From DASQVO01 sp035640715 (GTDB lineage Bacteria; Actinomycetota; Actinomycetes; Streptosporangiales; Streptosporangiaceae), in assembly GCA_035640715.1 (NCBI GenBank), contig DASQVO010000541.1:1-14797 (forward strand): DNA of 14,797 bases, in the 5' to 3' direction. The notes under the pieces were generated by a model, which did not search any database, was not told the origin of the DNA, and saw nothing but the letters and a program-made list of their open reading frames with translations. Position 1 is the stretch's first letter. Each line of letters opens with the position of its first letter. Made by a program: the position numbers and the translations under genes. Positions 13,357-14,797 of the stretch are shown here, piece by piece.

Positions 13357-14187
13357 TCAGGGCTTCAGGGCGACGCCGCCCCACATGGCGGCGGCGGTGC
13401 CGGCCTCCTCCGCCGTGCCGGGATTCCACTCCTGGATGGGCACGACGCCAGGTGGCACGAGTTCCAGGCCGTCGAAGAACCGTGTGACCTGCTCGTGGCT
13501 GCGGTATGTGCTCCGCTGCGCGAGCAGCCGGTTGAGCCGTGCTCTGACCGCTTTCATCGCCGCGGCGTGCATGTCGCTTGGCACGTGCGAGATCGTGAGA
13601 GAGCTTCCTGGTGGCACGGCCGCCATCAGCTGGCGCACGATCCCGTGGGGGCCGTCGCTGTCGCTGACCAGATGCAGGACCGCCACCAGCATCACCGCCA
13701 CCGGCTCGGTGAAGTCCAGCAGCCGGGACGCCTCGTGCAGGATTTTCTCCGGGTCACGGAGGTCCGCGTCCAGGTACTCGGTCGTGCCCTGCGGTGAGCT
13801 GCGCAGCAGCGCGCGGGCGTGGGCCAGCACCATCGGGTCGTTGTCCACGTACACGACCCGGCACTCAGGCGCGACGGACTGGGCCACCTCGTGCGTATTG
13901 TCCGCTGCGGGTATACCCATGCCAATGTCGAGGAATTGCCGGATTCCGGCCTTTTCCGCCAGGTAGCGAACTGTCCTGGTCAGGAACGCGCGATTGGCCC
14001 GGACGGATGACACCAGATCGGGGTAGGCCCGGATCGCCTCGTCGCCGGCCTTCCGGTCGACGGCGAAATTGTCCTTGCCGCCCAGCCAGTAGTCATAGAC
14101 CCGCGCGATGTGCGCCACGCTGGCATCGATATCCGGCGGCTGGCTGCCAGCTTGCCGGAAAGAACTCCGGGAATAGCCGACTGACAT
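13357..14187 (-). CDS. DUF574-type SAM-dependent methyltransferase (Methyltransf_19)
   Basis: Actinobacterial S-adenosylmethionine methyltransferase of 276 residues. Family marks are RVYDYWLGGKDNFAVDR at 29-45, RANRAFLTRTVRYL at 63-76, the SAM-binding motif FLDIGMGIPAADNTHE at 85-100, the acidic strand end VVYVDNDPMVLAHARALL at 111-128 and the C-terminal FFDGLELVPPGVV and WGGVALKP. Members are numerous in Streptomyces-like genomes, and their substrates are mostly unknown. The ATG at 14187 has GGAAGG (14195-14200) seven bases upstream. It converges with the guanidine operon and is not part of it. A truncated relative lies immediately upstream in the same orientation, indicating a tandem duplication. 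Confidence 0.88.
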   Translation of the reverse strand: MSVGYSRSSFRQAGSQPPDIDASVAHIARVYDYWLGGKDNFAVDRKAGDEAIRAYPDLVSSVRANRAFLTRTVRYLAEKAGIRQFLDIGMGIPAADNTHEVAQSVAPECRVVYVDNDPMVLAHARALLRSSPQGTTEYLDADLRDPEKILHEASRLLDFTEPVAVMLVAVLHLVSDSDGPHGIVRQLMAAVPPGSSLTISHVPSDMHAAAMKAVRARLNRLLAQRSTYRSHEQVTRFFDGLELVPPGVVPIQEWNPGTAEEAGTAAAMWGGVALKP

Positions 14188-14249
14188 GGGAATACCTTCC
14201 TCGAGATGGCTAATCCGCGCATTACGTTAACGACACCTCTCAATAACGC

Positions 14250-14277
14250 ACCATAACAACATCGCCGGAGAATACAA
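14250..14277 (-). promoter_or_regulatory. Candidate promoter for the methyltransferase
   Basis: The 14205-14280 stretch is AT-rich compared with its surroundings. On the minus strand TTGTAT (plus 14272-14277) and TATGGT (plus 14250-14255) are 16 bases apart, placing transcription start about 55 bases before the start codon. The rest of the gap (14281-14475) shows nothing recognisable. Confidence 0.3.
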
Positions 14278-14475
14278 GGCCGCACATGATTCCACCGGCT
14301 GCAGGTCACCGGGCAGCCAGGAGAGACGCTGGCGGAGGGTGAGCGCGGCCCAGGGAAAATCATGCGGGGTAATCTGGCCGTTCCCCGGCGGCCATCCCGG
14401 ATCCACGTTCGTCGCGGAGTGGCGCTCAGCCTGCATCCGGGCGACGACCTGCCTGGGCCGTCGGCGATCCTCAGC

Positions 14476-14797
14476 GCTTCAGGACGACGCCGCCCCACAT
14501 GGCGGCGGCGCCGGCCTCCTCCGCCGTGCCGGGATTCCACTCCTGGATGGGCACGACGCCAGGCGGCAGGAGTTCCAGGCCGTCGAAGAACCGTGTGACC
14601 TGCTCGTGGCTGCGGTATGTGTCCTGGTCAGGAACGCGCGATTGGCCCGGACGTATGACACCAGATCGGGGTAGGCCCGGATCGCCTCGTCGCCGGCCTC
14701 CCGGTCGACGGCGAAATTGTCCTTGCCGCCCAGCCAGTAGTCATAGGCCCGCTCGATGTGCGCCACGCTGGCATCGATATCCGGCGGGCTCGCCCTC
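14476..14797 (-). pseudogene. Internally deleted DUF574 methyltransferase copy, 5' end outside window
   Basis: Second copy of the adjacent methyltransferase gene, nearly identical over both retained ends but lacking the middle. The N-terminal part (PPDIDASVAHIERAYDYWLG to RANRAFLTRT) is intact, then the sequence jumps at 14621/14622 to the C-terminal part. Bases equivalent to 13511-13973 of the full copy are missing (463 bp). That removes the SAM-binding motif and shifts the frame, so the C-terminal family sequence is no longer read in frame and translation instead gives a Ser/Arg/Pro-rich tail. The homology stops being exact near 14791, and the reading frame continues to the window edge. Clearly non-functional as a methyltransferase. 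Confidence 0.88.

Noticed and set aside
14227..14436. Small minus-strand open frame between the two methyltransferase copies
   Set aside because: It overlaps the likely promoter region, has no ribosome-binding site that I can see and no recognisable sequence.

Overview
The window is high-GC DNA with short intergenic gaps, GTG/ATG starts, purine-rich ribosome-binding sites and families typical of filamentous actinobacteria: a lone anti-sigma-type ATPase, a GntR/UTRA regulator, a PP2C phosphatase and tandem DUF574-type SAM methyltransferases. It most likely comes from a Streptomyces- or Streptosporangiales-like actinomycete chromosome. Genus cannot be read from the sequence.

Layout. 1-1663 (+): a PhoD-type phosphatase whose true start may lie before the window. 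1792-2403 (-): an HATPase_c_2 regulator with a leader carrying two hairpins that share the same six-base loop. 2606-3421 (+): a GntR/UTRA regulator, divergent from the ATPase gene. 3439-4209 (-): a PP2C phosphatase. 4210-4672: a gene-free stretch ending in a riboswitch. 4673-13326 (+): seven tightly coupled genes. 13357-14187 (-): a DUF574 SAM methyltransferase. 14476-14797 (-): a second, internally deleted copy of that methyltransferase running off the window.

The centrepiece is 4499-13326. The conserved blocks of the guanidine-I (ykkC class I) riboswitch are readable at 4505-4515, 4555-4566 and 4597-4620, directly ahead of a seven-gene operon. The genes are a ureohydrolase resembling nickel-dependent guanidine hydrolase, a fused two-domain Opp/Dpp-type ABC ATPase, two Dpp-type permeases (DppC-like before DppB-like), a second and different ureohydrolase, an isochorismatase-like cysteine hydrolase, and an SBP_bac_5 lipoprotein. 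Every junction is an overlap or a gap of at most 10 bases. The natural reading is a guanidine-sensing operon that imports a guanidino compound (or the nickel cofactor) and hydrolyses it with up to three hydrolases. Two ureohydrolases plus an isochorismatase-like enzyme suggest a substrate more complex than free guanidine, but the sequence alone does not settle the substrate.

Secondary points are a GTTTACC-like motif shared by the GntR promoter region and the region ahead of the riboswitch, a five-unit 21-bp repeat at the start of the ABC ATPase gene, a roughly 40-residue purine-coded insertion in the cysteine hydrolase, and the methyltransferase duplication with a 463-bp internal deletion.
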